The notes under the pieces were generated by a model. The model had not been told where the DNA came from. It searched no databases and worked only from the letters and a program-made list of their open reading frames with translations. This document shows, piece after piece, positions 1 through 9,214 of a stretch of DNA of 64,000 nt. Origin of the DNA: CAVYXZ01 sp965223835 (GTDB lineage: Bacteria > Chloroflexota > Anaerolineae > Aggregatilineales > Phototrophicaceae); contig CBDCXQ010000001.1 of the NCBI GenBank assembly GCA_965223835.1, positions 1,860,001-1,924,000 of the forward strand. Reading direction: 5' to 3'. Within the stretch, counting starts at the first letter, position 1; each line of letters starts with the position of its first letter. The position numbers and the translations under genes were made by a program.

Positions 1-744
1 GACCGCTGCAATCTGTGCTTCTCGCTGGCTCAACTGACAGCATGTCTGGCCGAAGCAGGCGCCTTCGCTGAAGCTGATCAAGTCCTAGACGAGGCGTCCA
101 GGGTTCAGCATGAAATTGGCAAGACCCCGGTTTATGTGGCGGTACTCGCCTTCAAGGCGCAGCTCGCCTTCTGGCGGGGCGAATTCGATCTGGCGGCTGA
201 ACTCCTGCAAACCGGGCAGGCATTTGCCGGGGGACGCATCTACACCGGCTTCAGTTATCATTACCCGGCATTGTTGAGTTGGGTTACGGGCGTTCGGGGT
301 GACTATGAACAGGCCTATGCTTTCGCTCAGCAACTCGCCGGCAAATACTGGGCAACGACCTTTTTTATGGTATGGCGGCTCGGCTGGGGGTTGGCCCTGG
401 CACAAATCGGCTTGGGGAACCTGGCTGCCGCCCGCCAAGCCTTGCACGACGTTCTGGATTTGACACAGCATACGTTCCAAGCGCCTAGTGTTCAGCAGTT
501 TTGTCTTCCGCTGGCAGCGGTGCTGGCGGGGTCATCGGAACGGGCTGTCGAACTATTGGGGCTGGCGTACAGCGCCCCGAAACAACTCACGGGCTGGATA
601 GCCCACTGGCAGTTGTTGACCGATTTTCAGCGCGACCTGGAAGCGGCACTGGGGATAGACCGGTACACGGCGGCCTGGGAGCGCGGCGCCAGGCTCGACC
701 TGACCGCCGCTGTGGCTGAACTGCTGGTCGAGTTGGCCGACTAG
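1..744 (+). CDS. TPR-like helical-repeat protein, C-terminal part (5' truncated by window edge)
   Basis: The frame is open from base 1 to a TAG at 742-744, so only about 247 C-terminal residues are visible. They are Ala/Leu-rich and fall into helix-turn-helix units of about 40 residues (for example LAACLAEAGAFAEADQVLDEA-like spacing and a later LALAQIGLGNLAAARQALHDV unit), as in tetratricopeptide repeats. Proteins ending this way are often large transcriptional activators or adenylate cyclase/ATPase fusions of the MalT/LuxR or AfsR type, but no catalytic or DNA-binding domain is in view, so the function cannot be named. The stop codon lies in the CTAG at the left end of the adjacent insertion sequence; if CTAG is the duplicated target, the native stop is preserved. 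Confidence 0.6.
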   Translation, partial: DRCNLCFSLAQLTACLAEAGAFAEADQVLDEASRVQHEIGKTPVYVAVLAFKAQLAFWRGEFDLAAELLQTGQAFAGGRIYTGFSYHYPALLSWVTGVRGDYEQAYAFAQQLAGKYWATTFFMVWRLGWGLALAQIGLGNLAAARQALHDVLDLTQHTFQAPSVQQFCLPLAAVLAGSSERAVELLGLAYSAPKQLTGWIAHWQLLTDFQRDLEAALGIDRYTAAWERGARLDLTAAVAELLVELAD

Positions 745-1634
745 TAACCATTGGTGCTAGTTGCAAAAGTCATGGACAGCGTACATTCTCAAAGTGTCAA
801 AGTCTGAGAAGGAGTACGCGCCGTGACTACGGAAGAGTTTATCATCGCCCTGTTCTGTGAGATAGATGATCGGATGCCAAATGGGCCCAAGCATCCCCAA
901 GCCAAGCAGTATCCGAGCGAACTGGTGACGATTGGCGTGCTGTTTGCCCTCAAGGGCGGCTACTTTCGGGTCTTCTACCGCTGGCTCAAGCGGGATTTCG
1001 AGGGACACGGCGGCGGCTTGCCCCATCGCACGCGGTTGCAGCGGTTGCTGCATACCCATCAGGATTGGTGTCAAGCCTTTCTGGCCGAACCGAGTTTCTT
1101 CACCGTCATCGCCAGCTATGGCATCGAGCTGATCCATCCCATCCGCTAAGGCCGCAGCGACCAGCAAATTGGCAAAAAAGGCAAATCCAACTGGCGCTGG
1201 ATTGTGGGCATGAAGTTGTGCTGGTTGATTAACGACGATGGCTGGATCGTCAGTTGGGCTTGGGCGACCGCCAATGTCCATGACCAGGTCTTCCTCCCGT
1301 TGGTTTCGGCGTTGGAAGACGAGAGCATTGTCCTGGCCGATACCGGCTTCAATGACGCGGATGGCATTCCGGCCAACCTCAAACTCTGTCCGCGTGGCAC
1401 CTGGAACGAACGCATGTTGGTCGAAACCGCCCTGTCGTTGGTGACGACCGTTTGCAGCTTGAAGAAGGTCTTTCATCGCACCAGTGCCCAATTTGAAACC
1501 CGTTTAGCCTATGTCGCGGCCATGTCAAGGTGCTGCTTGGACTTAATCGCACCTTACAACCGGACGCTCGTCCTCAGGATCGCCTGTATCATCTCGCCCA
1601 GTATGCCCTCTGAACTAGCACCATCGGTTACTAG
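741..1634 (+). mobile_element. DDE insertion sequence, copy 1 (IS982-like, family uncertain)
   Basis: The element is bounded by CTAG at 741-744 and 1631-1634. Just inside are inverted repeats: TAACCATTGGTGCTAGTT on the left against TAACCGATGGTGCTAGTT on the right (reverse complement), two mismatches. CTAG at both edges is consistent with a 4-bp target duplication. The interior encodes one transposase, now broken. Two further copies occur at about 29.8-30.7 kb and 53.4-54.3 kb and are virtually identical, differing by a single missing G. The family assignment rests on the look of the DDE domain only. Confidence 0.75.
823..1613 (+). pseudogene. DDE transposase of IS copy 1, three lesions
   Basis: GTG start at 823 preceded by GAGAAGGAG. 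The N-terminal half reads to an in-frame TAA at 1147-1149; the same frame then resumes with GRSDQQIGKKGKSNWRW. In relatives I recall a Glu at the stop position (HPIREGRS), so GAA to TAA is the likely change. The second Asp (LADTGF) and the Glu (MLVETA) of the DDE triad are visible. The usual first Asp, before the S/T-Y-G-I-E-L motif, appears to be Ala (VIASYGIEL). A third lesion is a frameshift near 1524: the natural C-terminus (VKVLLGLNRTLQPDARPQD, ending HLAQYAL) continues in another frame to TGA at 1611-1613, just before the right end. Confidence 0.75.
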
Positions 1635-1709
1635 GCCGGAATGGCAAAAACCCAGTACCGCGTTGGGCAGCACCGGGTTGATCGGAATTAAAGGTGGTCA
1701 ACCGCTCGC

Positions 1710-2636
1710 TTATCGGACCGGTTGAGCCAATGCGTCGCGCAAGTCGTCATAGGAAGCCAACCCTGTCCGGGGCGTCACGGCATCCTGCCAGATAGCATTC
1801 ATCTCAGTCGAAATCTCGGCGGGCAGTTGCGTGCGGTGATCTCCCACGCGACCGTTGTAAACCTTCGTTATGGTATCGTTTCCAGGTAGATAACCATGTT
1901 TGGCTGAGGCTTCCAGCATGATGGGGTCAGAAAACTTCGACTTGTGTTCTTTCATAAAGTCCAGAGATGCCTGTCGAACGACGATCTCGAATAAATCCTC
2001 ATCTAATTCGATCCCCAGAAACTCGGCAGTCGTCTGCACCGTGCCGGGCAAATCGGCCTTCATTACCTCGTATGTGAGGAGCAGCACATGAGGATTGTCA
2101 CGCTGTTCCCACCAAGACATCAGATGTCCCCAGTAATTGTTATCCCAGATATCGTCCTGATAATGCAGATAGTATTCTCTGGCAAACTCGGTGATCGAAA
2201 CCGAATCGGTCTGCCACCAGTAGCCATTCAGAAAGTTGTAGAAGGAAACGAGGGCATCTTTCGGGTCGCGGAAGGGGACGATGTAACGCCCGCCTTTGGG
2301 GATGCTGGCCCAACTCAGATGACTCTTGAACACTTTGAAACTGCCGGGTTGGGGCGCATTCAGGTCAAGGCCCGCCCAGTGGGCCATTTCCACCCAGGGC
2401 ATCACCCGCATGACGTCATCGAAATTCATATCCCCCCGCGTTCTCAAACCATGCACGATCTGCTGCACCCAGGTCGTGCCACATTTGGCGTAGGGTGAAA
2501 TGAAGACATCGCTCGGCTGGGGCTGGTAAGCCAGACCGCGTTCCACGCTTTCGGCCAGTTTCGGGCCGAATAACTGAGTCCGATCCTGGTACTCTTTCCA
2601 TGAAGCGGGCCGGGTGAGGGTTTGGATAAGGGTCAT
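1710..2636 (-). CDS. PAPS-dependent sulfotransferase
   Basis: A 308-residue cytosolic sulfotransferase (Sulfotransfer_1 family), which moves a sulfuryl group from PAPS to a hydroxyl or amine acceptor. The 5'-phosphosulfate loop is seen as YAKCGTTWVQQI (family YPKSGTTW, with Ser replaced by Cys). The 3'-phosphate site is RDPKDALVSFYNF, and a C-terminal GRVGDHRTQL matches the RKGxxGDWK segment. The ATG at 2636 was chosen over an upstream extension because AGGAGGAG lies 7 bases before it. The gene follows the MFS transporter by 73 bases on the same strand, so the pair is probably co-transcribed. The acceptor substrate is unknown. Confidence 0.88.
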   Translation of the reverse strand: MTLIQTLTRPASWKEYQDRTQLFGPKLAESVERGLAYQPQPSDVFISPYAKCGTTWVQQIVHGLRTRGDMNFDDVMRVMPWVEMAHWAGLDLNAPQPGSFKVFKSHLSWASIPKGGRYIVPFRDPKDALVSFYNFLNGYWWQTDSVSITEFAREYYLHYQDDIWDNNYWGHLMSWWEQRDNPHVLLLTYEVMKADLPGTVQTTAEFLGIELDEDLFEIVVRQASLDFMKEHKSKFSDPIMLEASAKHGYLPGNDTITKVYNGRVGDHRTQLPAEISTEMNAIWQDAVTPRTGLASYDDLRDALAQPVR

Positions 2637-2709
2637 GAGATTTCTCCTCCTCATGTTGATAGATGGCAACGTACTTTTTGTTAAATTGTCTGGGACATCA
2701 CTGCCGCAA

Positions 2710-3894
2710 TCATGCAGTGACGAGACTCGCCTGTGCCGATGTGCGTTTCTTTGCCAATTGGACCGCAAATAGCAGGCCGATAGCCACCAGTGTCAGGACT
2801 GCACCCCCGATGTAACTCGCCGTCAAGCCGAAGCTCTGGATCGCATGCCCGCTGCTGATGAGACCAATCGCGATGCCGATCTGTATTGCAGCGCCGTAGA
2901 GCGCCAGGGCCATACCCAGCGATTTGGATGGCACAAGATCGGTCACCAGTGCCTGACCGATGCCCATGCTGGCCCCGACGACGGGCAGTAATGAGCTGGC
3001 AACAGCGAAATGCCACATCAGGTTTGAACCCACCAGGGCGAACAGCCCCAGCGCGCCGATCAAAAAGCAGAAAGCGACCAGATAATATCGGTTCATGCGA
3101 TCCGAAAGCCAGCCGAGCAGGAAGGGCAGCGGGATGGATACGGCGCTGCCGATGGCCGCCACAGCCGAAATGGCCTCCGGGTCGAAACCCAGCCCATCCA
3201 TCTGCAATGGCTTGCCCAGGTTGCCCACGAAACCGCAGCCAAAGGCCATCAGATTCGCCACCAGCATGAAATAGAACGCCCCTCCCAGCGCCACCGGCGA
3301 CGGTGATCCCGAAACCGCCTGCGACTCTGCGGGCGCAACCGTTTTCTCCTCCACTAGCAGGGCGATCAGCAGCGCCAGCACATAGCACAGCGCCACCGCC
3401 AGAAACAGGGCCGGAAACCCCCAGCGGTTGACGATCACGCCGCTGACCGCCCCCGCGACCACGCCGCCTACCGGGCCGGTGACCCCCAGGATGCCAAACA
3501 CATTACCGCGTTCCGATTCTCCAGCAGACAATCCTGCCAGATTGATGATCATGCCAAGGCCGATTGCCTGGAGAAACCAATAGCTTCCGGTCAAAAGCGT
3601 CAATTGCCCAAGGTCAGCCGCCTGGCCCATGAGCCAAATAGTCGGGACATTGAGCAAGGCCGCCGCGGCCAGGAGTATTTTGCGTCGCTGAAACCTGTCG
3701 GCGAGCCAGCCCGCCAGCACTCCACCGATGGGCATCGCCAGTATACCGATACCGAGAAAATTGCCGATAGCGGCGGGTTCGGCCCCCAGTCGCACCGCGT
3801 AGACAGGAAGCATTGTCATGAGTGAATTTGGTCCTATCCAGAGAATGATATTGACGACAAACAGCGTTGCCAGTTGTTTTCGGCTGATGGTCAT
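2710..3894 (-). CDS. MFS transporter
   Basis: A 394-residue major facilitator superfamily permease with about 12 hydrophobic segments and the cytoplasmic loop motif GWLADRFQRRKILL between helices 2 and 3, repeated in weaker form as GWLSDRMNRYYLV between helices 8 and 9. It has no large soluble domains and ends in a short Lys/Arg-containing tail. The ATG at 3894 is preferred over a start 14 codons upstream because GGGAG precedes it at suitable spacing and the first helix begins soon after. It heads a two-gene unit with the sulfotransferase. Substrate and direction of transport cannot be inferred; export of a sulfated product is one possibility but only a guess from adjacency. Confidence 0.85.
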   Translation of the reverse strand: MTISRKQLATLFVVNIILWIGPNSLMTMLPVYAVRLGAEPAAIGNFLGIGILAMPIGGVLAGWLADRFQRRKILLAAAALLNVPTIWLMGQAADLGQLTLLTGSYWFLQAIGLGMIINLAGLSAGESERGNVFGILGVTGPVGGVVAGAVSGVIVNRWGFPALFLAVALCYVLALLIALLVEEKTVAPAESQAVSGSPSPVALGGAFYFMLVANLMAFGCGFVGNLGKPLQMDGLGFDPEAISAVAAIGSAVSIPLPFLLGWLSDRMNRYYLVAFCFLIGALGLFALVGSNLMWHFAVASSLLPVVGASMGIGQALVTDLVPSKSLGMALALYGAAIQIGIAIGLISSGHAIQSFGLTASYIGGAVLTLVAIGLLFAVQLAKKRTSAQASLVTA

Positions 3895-4807
3895 GGTTTC
3901 GGTCTCCCACATGTTTTTTGGATACATTGAATGCACTATAGAAGCAGGGTGGTTTGATTGTCACCGGCTTGGGGGGACCGGAATAGGGATTGATCCCGGT
4001 TTGAAGGGGGTACGGAAATGAGGATCTGTGCAGAATAATATGAAAATCGCCGAGTTTTGCCCGCTAGATAGATCCATAATCTGGAACATGTAAACTTCAG
4101 CAATGTGTTTTTCAGCGCGCTGAAATCTTCCACAGTGTTTAAGCAAGCGCTCATTGGCTTTCAAGAATTCACACGAAAAACGCCGTGCTACTGACAGATA
4201 TGGACTGTCCCAGGCGTGACGATGCTGAATTACTCAGCCAGTTCATACAGCGATTTCAGTTTGGTGCCATCTTCATGGAACTCTACTGGATACACCAGCA
4301 GACGAGCGAGCATCTTACGTCCCTACTCATGGGAGGGGCCTGTCGCTATGCATTTTTCCATAATAGCCGCAGAAAAACCTCACTCAGGAGATACAGATAA
4401 TGCCTTATAGGGCCGATATGCAGCGCCAGGCCAGGCGCCTGTGTGATGCGATGGCGACAGATAACGGGTTCAGCGCAGACTGATGTGGGCGCATTTACAT
4501 ATCCTTGTGAATGAAAATGATCATTCTACAGTGCGCGGGATCGCCCCCCGTCGCTCCCGAATGGTGAAATCCCCTTGAATGCAAGGGGATTTTTGTTGCG
4601 TAGCCAGCGCGGGTTCGATAGCGGGTCGAACCCGCGATTCGATCTGATCCCTCTATGTAACGTTTCCAGGGCAAATCGGGTTCGTCACCGCCCACATATC
4701 ATTTCTTGAAGTCGCGCAGTTCCACATTGACTCGTTAGGGTAGGTGTACGCCATCTTGCCAACTATGAATACTGCCGAACGTATGGCAGACATCATCCTG
4801 TACGTCC
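3895..4807. other. Intergenic region with repeat-associated terminator
   Basis: About 0.9 kb without a convincing gene. Its upstream half must hold the promoter of the leftward MFS-sulfotransferase pair, but no clear -35/-10 stands out. The middle carries one copy of the dispersed terminator-bearing repeat (4547-4637). Short open frames here have no recognisable domains and unconvincing starts. Confidence 0.5.
4547..4637 (+). repeat. Dispersed intergenic repeat, copy 1 (CCCGTCGCTCCCGAA plus hairpin)
   Basis: Begins CCCGTCGCTCCCGAATGG, then AATCCCCTTGAATGCAAGG hairpin followed by GGATTTTTG, then GCGTAGCCAGCGC and a second inverted repeat CGGGTTCGA / TCGAACCCG. Related copies lie at 28045-28136 and 56181-56272. 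The central hairpin with T-run looks like a Rho-independent terminator. The leading CGTCGCTCCCG resembles the acceptor end of a tRNA gene, but no tRNA body precedes it. Confidence 0.75.
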
Positions 4808-5656
4808 TCACTTCTCAGACTTGTACCTTATGTTGTGTTGGATGTGATTGAGGTCGTCCACGAACACGGCGTTGGTCGCCAGATCAGGATGCTCGAAGAA
4901 GCTCTCTGTGCCTTTTGCAAAGCGAACTGGTTTCTGCTGCCACCACTTGATGACATGAATCATGGCAATCATCGGGCGCGGCGCGTCAGCATGGTTGGGC
5001 ATCCCCCGATGCCACAGTCGCGCGTCGCGGATGAGCAGGCTGCCTATCCGCACGCTCGGCTGGATAGGCGGAACTTCGGCACGCCGCGTTTCGATCCATT
5101 CTTCCGGCACTTCAATCGCGCCGCGCTGGACGTTCATACGCGTGTCGAGATGTGTCCCCGGCCAGAGTTCTGTGCTACCGTTTTCGGCACTCATATCCAC
5201 CACCGGCACATTGACGATCAGGGCATGGGGCGGTGGCGCGACGGTCAGGTTGGTCCACAACTGGGGCATATCCGGGTGAACCGGCTGTTTGAAATCGCCG
5301 GGTAGCGCCGTGTTGCCAGAGTAATAAGTGTTCCTAAGGCCTGGACCCAGTATGGTTTTGGTGACGGCGGTCGCCATGTCGTTGAGCAGCACATCCCGGA
5401 ACAGATAGGGTGGGAACGGTGGTGGGTCTTGCTGAACGTTGATGGCGTTCCAGTTAAAAGGCGTGTCCGTGCGGGCCAGAATCGCCTGCAAATCTTCCAA
5501 CATCCGGTCGCGCAGCACGGCGACGTGCGCCAGGTCGATCACATCATTCAGGATGACGAAGCCGTCGTTTTGGATGGCCTGCACAGCCGCGTCCAGGTGG
5601 TCAGGCATCATCTGTCCAGACTGCACTTCGCTAGGGGTAATGTCGAGTGCCAGCAC
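4808..5656 (-). CDS. Phytanoyl-CoA dioxygenase (PhyH) family Fe(II)/2-oxoglutarate oxygenase
   Basis: A 282-residue member of the PhyH superfamily, non-haem iron enzymes that hydroxylate small molecules using 2-oxoglutarate and O2. The iron ligands are visible: HxD in QPVHPDMPQ and the distal His in DARLWHRGMPN. The Arg of RPMIAMIH likely binds the 2-oxoglutarate carboxylate. The N-terminal NDGFVILNDVID stretch is typical of the family. The start is GTG at 5656, with GAGAGG eight bases upstream. It is the last gene of the leftward ABC importer/PHP hydrolase unit, 51 bases after the PHP gene, which suggests it oxidises the imported compound or its hydrolysis product. The specific substrate is unknown. 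Confidence 0.85.
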   Translation of the reverse strand: MLALDITPSEVQSGQMMPDHLDAAVQAIQNDGFVILNDVIDLAHVAVLRDRMLEDLQAILARTDTPFNWNAINVQQDPPPFPPYLFRDVLLNDMATAVTKTILGPGLRNTYYSGNTALPGDFKQPVHPDMPQLWTNLTVAPPPHALIVNVPVVDMSAENGSTELWPGTHLDTRMNVQRGAIEVPEEWIETRRAEVPPIQPSVRIGSLLIRDARLWHRGMPNHADAPRPMIAMIHVIKWWQQKPVRFAKGTESFFEHPDLATNAVFVDDLNHIQHNIRYKSEK

Positions 5657-5707
5657 AATTTTCCTCTCGGTAAGTGTCAGTTCGGCAGGGCCGAAGAATA
5701 TTTGGCC

Positions 5708-7057
5708 TCACGTCGGGTCGCCAAAGAAGATCGGGTTGGTCACCGCCCACATGCCCCCGCTGGGATCGCGCAGTTCGACATTGTACCAGCGCGCCTGGCC
5801 CGACTTGATCGTCCAGGTAAATTCGCCTTCAGCCGTCGCCGGGTGAGTCGCCAATACCTGCCCGTCACCGATAATGCGCAGGACATCACTCACCTGTGCG
5901 CCCGACCACCGGACATGCAAGGTCGCGTCAATCGCGGGCAGTTTGTCTCCCGCCATAACCTCCTGACGGGAACCGGTATGACCGGTCAGGATCAATTCTG
6001 GCCCGGCGCTGAGGTAGGAATGCCCCTGCCGAATCGCGTCCAGAATTGCAAGTTCGCTCAATTCCTCGGCATAGACCACGTTTCTGCCGACGCGACTGGC
6101 GTCTTCCGGCGGGCCGTGCATGTCCGATCCAGCAGTCAGCACCAGTCGATGACCGTCGTTCAGCCACTTGTAGCATTCTTGCAGGCTCATCTCGTTATAC
6201 TGCCGCCAACCACCATTCCACACCTCGACTGCGGGGGAATTGCCGGGCCGCATGTCCTCGTATTCCCAGCGGCAGCCAGAGCAAATCGGGTCGCCGGGAC
6301 TCATAGGATGGGCAATGACGAAGTATGCGCCGCTGTCCATCACCCGCTGGGCCAGTTCCGGCATGGTGGGGTGTTCATCAATATCCAGCCGCCACTCGTA
6401 CCATTGACGCTTGCCCAGCGCCAGTGCGTGACCGTAATAGGTAGTTAGTTCGAGACCCCCCATCGTCAGCAGGTCGTCATCGGTCAGGCTGTCATGCTGA
6501 GGAAGGCCGGAAACGGTGTTGTGATCGGTCAGAGTAACAAAATCCAGCCCTTCCTGACGTGCAAATGCTACCAGATCAGGGACATCCCAACTGGCGTCGG
6601 AATGAAAGCTGTGGGCGTGCAAGTCGCCCCGATACCAACCTGGGCCGCGCTGCAAGGTTTTCTTGGGTGGGAATACTGGTGCGGTCGTAGTGATCGGGTC
6701 GGATGACAGGGTGATGTCGATGTGGTAGTCGATAGAATCGGGCGGCAGCAGCCGGTAGGTATGGACGTAGACCGTCCAGATACCCGGTTGAATCGGCCCG
6801 TTGTTGAAGCCCGGTGTGTTGTGTAGGGGATTCAGGTTGATGCCCCATTCGCGGATCAGGTAATAAACGCCTCGTGCGCCCTCCGGGTCAGCAATACTGA
6901 GGCTCATCTGGTTGCGGTGTTCCTGATTCGCGGAATATTCGGGTGCATATCCAAACTCAATGTGAATCTGGGTCGTCCCTTCGGGCACATCGAATTTGTG
7001 CGGGATGTGCCTGTGGAGATCGGCAACCGTAATTGTATTGTTGAAGGCGATGTGCAT
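5708..7057 (-). CDS. CehA/McbA-type PHP-domain metallohydrolase
   Basis: A 449-residue protein with a beta-rich N-terminal region (about 1-135), a central PHP metallo-hydrolase domain (about 140-350) and a beta-rich C-terminal region. PHP metal-binding motifs are present in order: RGDLHAHSFHSDA, TLTDHNT, VIAHPMSPGDP and TAGSDMHG. This is the CehA/McbA subfamily, named after carbamate (carbaryl/carbofuran) hydrolases, but most members have unknown esters, amides or phosphoesters as substrates. AGGAGA precedes the ATG at 7057. It lies 30 bases after the fused ABC ATPase gene in the same operon, consistent with hydrolysis of the imported ligand. No export signal is seen, so it is probably cytoplasmic. 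Confidence 0.85.
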   Translation of the reverse strand: MHIAFNNTITVADLHRHIPHKFDVPEGTTQIHIEFGYAPEYSANQEHRNQMSLSIADPEGARGVYYLIREWGINLNPLHNTPGFNNGPIQPGIWTVYVHTYRLLPPDSIDYHIDITLSSDPITTTAPVFPPKKTLQRGPGWYRGDLHAHSFHSDASWDVPDLVAFARQEGLDFVTLTDHNTVSGLPQHDSLTDDDLLTMGGLELTTYYGHALALGKRQWYEWRLDIDEHPTMPELAQRVMDSGAYFVIAHPMSPGDPICSGCRWEYEDMRPGNSPAVEVWNGGWRQYNEMSLQECYKWLNDGHRLVLTAGSDMHGPPEDASRVGRNVVYAEELSELAILDAIRQGHSYLSAGPELILTGHTGSRQEVMAGDKLPAIDATLHVRWSGAQVSDVLRIIGDGQVLATHPATAEGEFTWTIKSGQARWYNVELRDPSGGMWAVTNPIFFGDPT

Positions 7058-7087
7058 GGAAGGGGTCTCCTTGAAGACGGTGCAAGA

Positions 7088-9208
7088 TCAGGCGTTTTCG
7101 ACAGTTTCAAAATCGACGCCGATGAGTTCCAGTTCTTCGGCAAAATGACAGGCGGCGAAGTGCCCGTCACTGGTTTGCCTGAGCCTGGGTTCTTCGGCGC
7201 GACAGCGATCCTGCACATAGCGGCAGCGGGGGTGAAAGGCACAGCCAGGTGGTGGGTTGGCGGGGTCGGCCACGTCGCCTTCCAGCCGGATGCGATTATG
7301 CGTCTCGCGGTCGCGGGGGTCTGGCAGCAAAACCGCCGACATCAGCGCTTCGGTATAAGGATGCTTCGGGTTCTGGAACAGGTCGTTTGTTTCGGCCAGT
7401 TCGACGACCTTGCCGACGTACATGACCGCGACCCGGTCGCTGATGTAGGCCACCACGCTCAGGTCATGCGCGATAAACAGGTAGGTCAGGCCAAATTCGG
7501 TCTGCAAGTCTTTCAGGAGGTTCAGAATCTGAGCCTGAACGGAGACATCCAGCGCCGATACCGGTTCGTCGGCCACGACCAGGTTAGGATAGGGCGCAAG
7601 TGCGCGGGCGATGCCGATGCGCTGGCGTTCGCCGCCGCTGAAAGCGTGAGGATAACGATGGATATATTCGGCACGCAGGCCGACACGCGCCAGCATATCG
7701 TGGACGCGATCTTCCAGTTCCTTGCCTTTGGCAATGTCGTTGACCTTCAGGGATTCGCCGATGATCTCGATCACCGGCAGGCGCGGATTGAGCGAGGAAT
7801 GCGGGTCCTGGAAGATCATGCGGATTTCACGGTGTACTTCCTTCAATTGACGCTGACGCATCTGTGCCAGATCGACTTTCCCATTTTGACCGTTGTCGTA
7901 CAGAATCTGACCGTCGGTCGGGTCATACAGGCGCATCAGGCAGTGCCCCAGCGTCGTCTTTCCACACCCCGATTCCCCCACCAGGCCCAGCGTTTCGCCC
8001 TGATAAATGTCGAACGAAACGCCATCGACCGCTTTGACAAAGCCGACGGTGCGATTGAAGAACCCGGCGGTCTGGCGGAAGTGCATCTTCAGGTCGCTGA
8101 CCTCCAGCAGTTTCGGCCCGGCTGCCTCCCGAACGGGAACCTGTTTGTCTACATCGGGATGAGCCTGCACGCCTTCCACCGGGATGTGATGTTCATCGTC
8201 GTAGATATGGCAGCGCACCTCTCGTCCATCGCCCAGACGGATCGGTTCGGGCACGATAGTGTCACAGATGCCCCGGACAGCGAAATCGCAGCGGCTATGG
8301 AACGCGCAGCCCCCGGGACGATTGAGGGGATGCGGCACGATGCCGCGTATGGCGTCCAGACGGGCGCTGCGGGTGCTACTCAGTCGAGGGATGGAACGCA
8401 GCAGGGCACGCGTATAGGGGTGTTTGGGGTCAGCGAAAATCTCGTGCACCGGGCCATGCTCAACGATTGTGCCCAGATACATCACGGCGACCTCGTCGGC
8501 GATCTCGGCCACGACCCCCAGATCGTGCGTAATAAACATGACCGACATCCCCAGATCGCGCTGCAATTCACGCATCAGATCGAGGATGTTAGCTTGAGTC
8601 GTGACATCGAGAGCGGTTGTCGGCTCGTCGGCAATTAGCAGGCGCGGATTGCACACCAGCGCCATGGCGATCATCGCCCGCTGCCGCATCCCGCCGGAAA
8701 GCTCGAAGGTATAGGCGTCGATCAATTCAGACGGGCGTGGAATGCCGACTTTGCGCAGACCCTCGATGGCAAGCTGGCGCGCTTCCTGCTTTGAAACCGG
8801 CATGTGCCAGCGGATCGCCTCGATGATCTGATTGCCAATGGTATACAGGGGTGAGAGGGCCGTCATCGGCTCCTGAAAGATCATGGTGATATCTTTGCCG
8901 CGAATGGCACGCATCTCTGGCCCGCGTGCCTTCAACTGCGTCAGGTTGATCGACTGATTCGGTTCGGGCCGGAAGATAATGTCGCCGCCGATGATGCGGC
9001 CCGGTGAGTCTACGACCTGCAAAATCGACCGGGCCATGACGGATTTGCCGCAGCCGGATTCCCCCACCACGCACAGGGTTTTGCCATGTGCAATACTGAG
9101 ATCAACGCCATCGACGGCCTTGACCACACCTTCGTCAGTGAAAAAATGGGTCTGGAGATTTCGCACTTCCAGCAGCATGTCGAGATCAGCGTTCATCGTG
9201 GGTTGCAT
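7088..9208 (-). CDS. Fused double ATPase of a peptide/nickel-type ABC importer (DppD-DppF fusion)
   Basis: A 706-residue protein with two complete ABC ATPase domains in tandem, driving import through the adjacent DppB/DppC-like permeases. Domain 1 has Walker A GESGCGKS (49-56), signature LSGGMRQR (170-177) and Walker B LLIADEPT (190-197). Domain 2 has Walker A GESGCGKTT (411-419), signature FSGGERQRIGIARAL and VVADEPVSALDV. Each domain ends with the oligopeptide-type Cys-rich tail (CAFHSRCDFA and CAFHPRCRYV), typical of OppD/OppF. In most bacteria these are two genes; the fusion is common in some lineages. A start at 9196 (MNADLDM) is also possible. It is 6 bases downstream of the permease gene. 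Confidence 0.92.
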   Translation of the reverse strand: MQPTMNADLDMLLEVRNLQTHFFTDEGVVKAVDGVDLSIAHGKTLCVVGESGCGKSVMARSILQVVDSPGRIIGGDIIFRPEPNQSINLTQLKARGPEMRAIRGKDITMIFQEPMTALSPLYTIGNQIIEAIRWHMPVSKQEARQLAIEGLRKVGIPRPSELIDAYTFELSGGMRQRAMIAMALVCNPRLLIADEPTTALDVTTQANILDLMRELQRDLGMSVMFITHDLGVVAEIADEVAVMYLGTIVEHGPVHEIFADPKHPYTRALLRSIPRLSSTRSARLDAIRGIVPHPLNRPGGCAFHSRCDFAVRGICDTIVPEPIRLGDGREVRCHIYDDEHHIPVEGVQAHPDVDKQVPVREAAGPKLLEVSDLKMHFRQTAGFFNRTVGFVKAVDGVSFDIYQGETLGLVGESGCGKTTLGHCLMRLYDPTDGQILYDNGQNGKVDLAQMRQRQLKEVHREIRMIFQDPHSSLNPRLPVIEIIGESLKVNDIAKGKELEDRVHDMLARVGLRAEYIHRYPHAFSGGERQRIGIARALAPYPNLVVADEPVSALDVSVQAQILNLLKDLQTEFGLTYLFIAHDLSVVAYISDRVAVMYVGKVVELAETNDLFQNPKHPYTEALMSAVLLPDPRDRETHNRIRLEGDVADPANPPPGCAFHPRCRYVQDRCRAEEPRLRQTSDGHFAACHFAEELELIGVDFETVENA

Positions 9209-9214
9209 CCAGTT

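Noticed and set aside
757..1491. 244-residue minus-strand open frame, repeated at 29830-30531 and 53579-54280
   Set aside because: It is antisense to the DDE transposase; the transposase motifs, start site and terminal repeats support the other strand. Repetition only reflects the element copies.
4530..4560. Possible tRNA gene at the CCCGTCGCTCCCG motifs
   Set aside because: Only an acceptor/T-arm-like 3' end is seen at each copy; no D-arm, anticodon arm or paired 5' acceptor strand upstream.
5429..6448. 339-residue plus-strand open frame
   Set aside because: Shadow of the PhyH and PHP genes on the other strand; no motif or ribosome site.
6917..8638. 573-residue plus-strand open frame
   Set aside because: Antisense to the PHP and ABC ATPase genes; composition is His/Gln/Val-rich as typical of complement reading, with no domain, whereas the minus strand shows clear Walker and PHP motifs.
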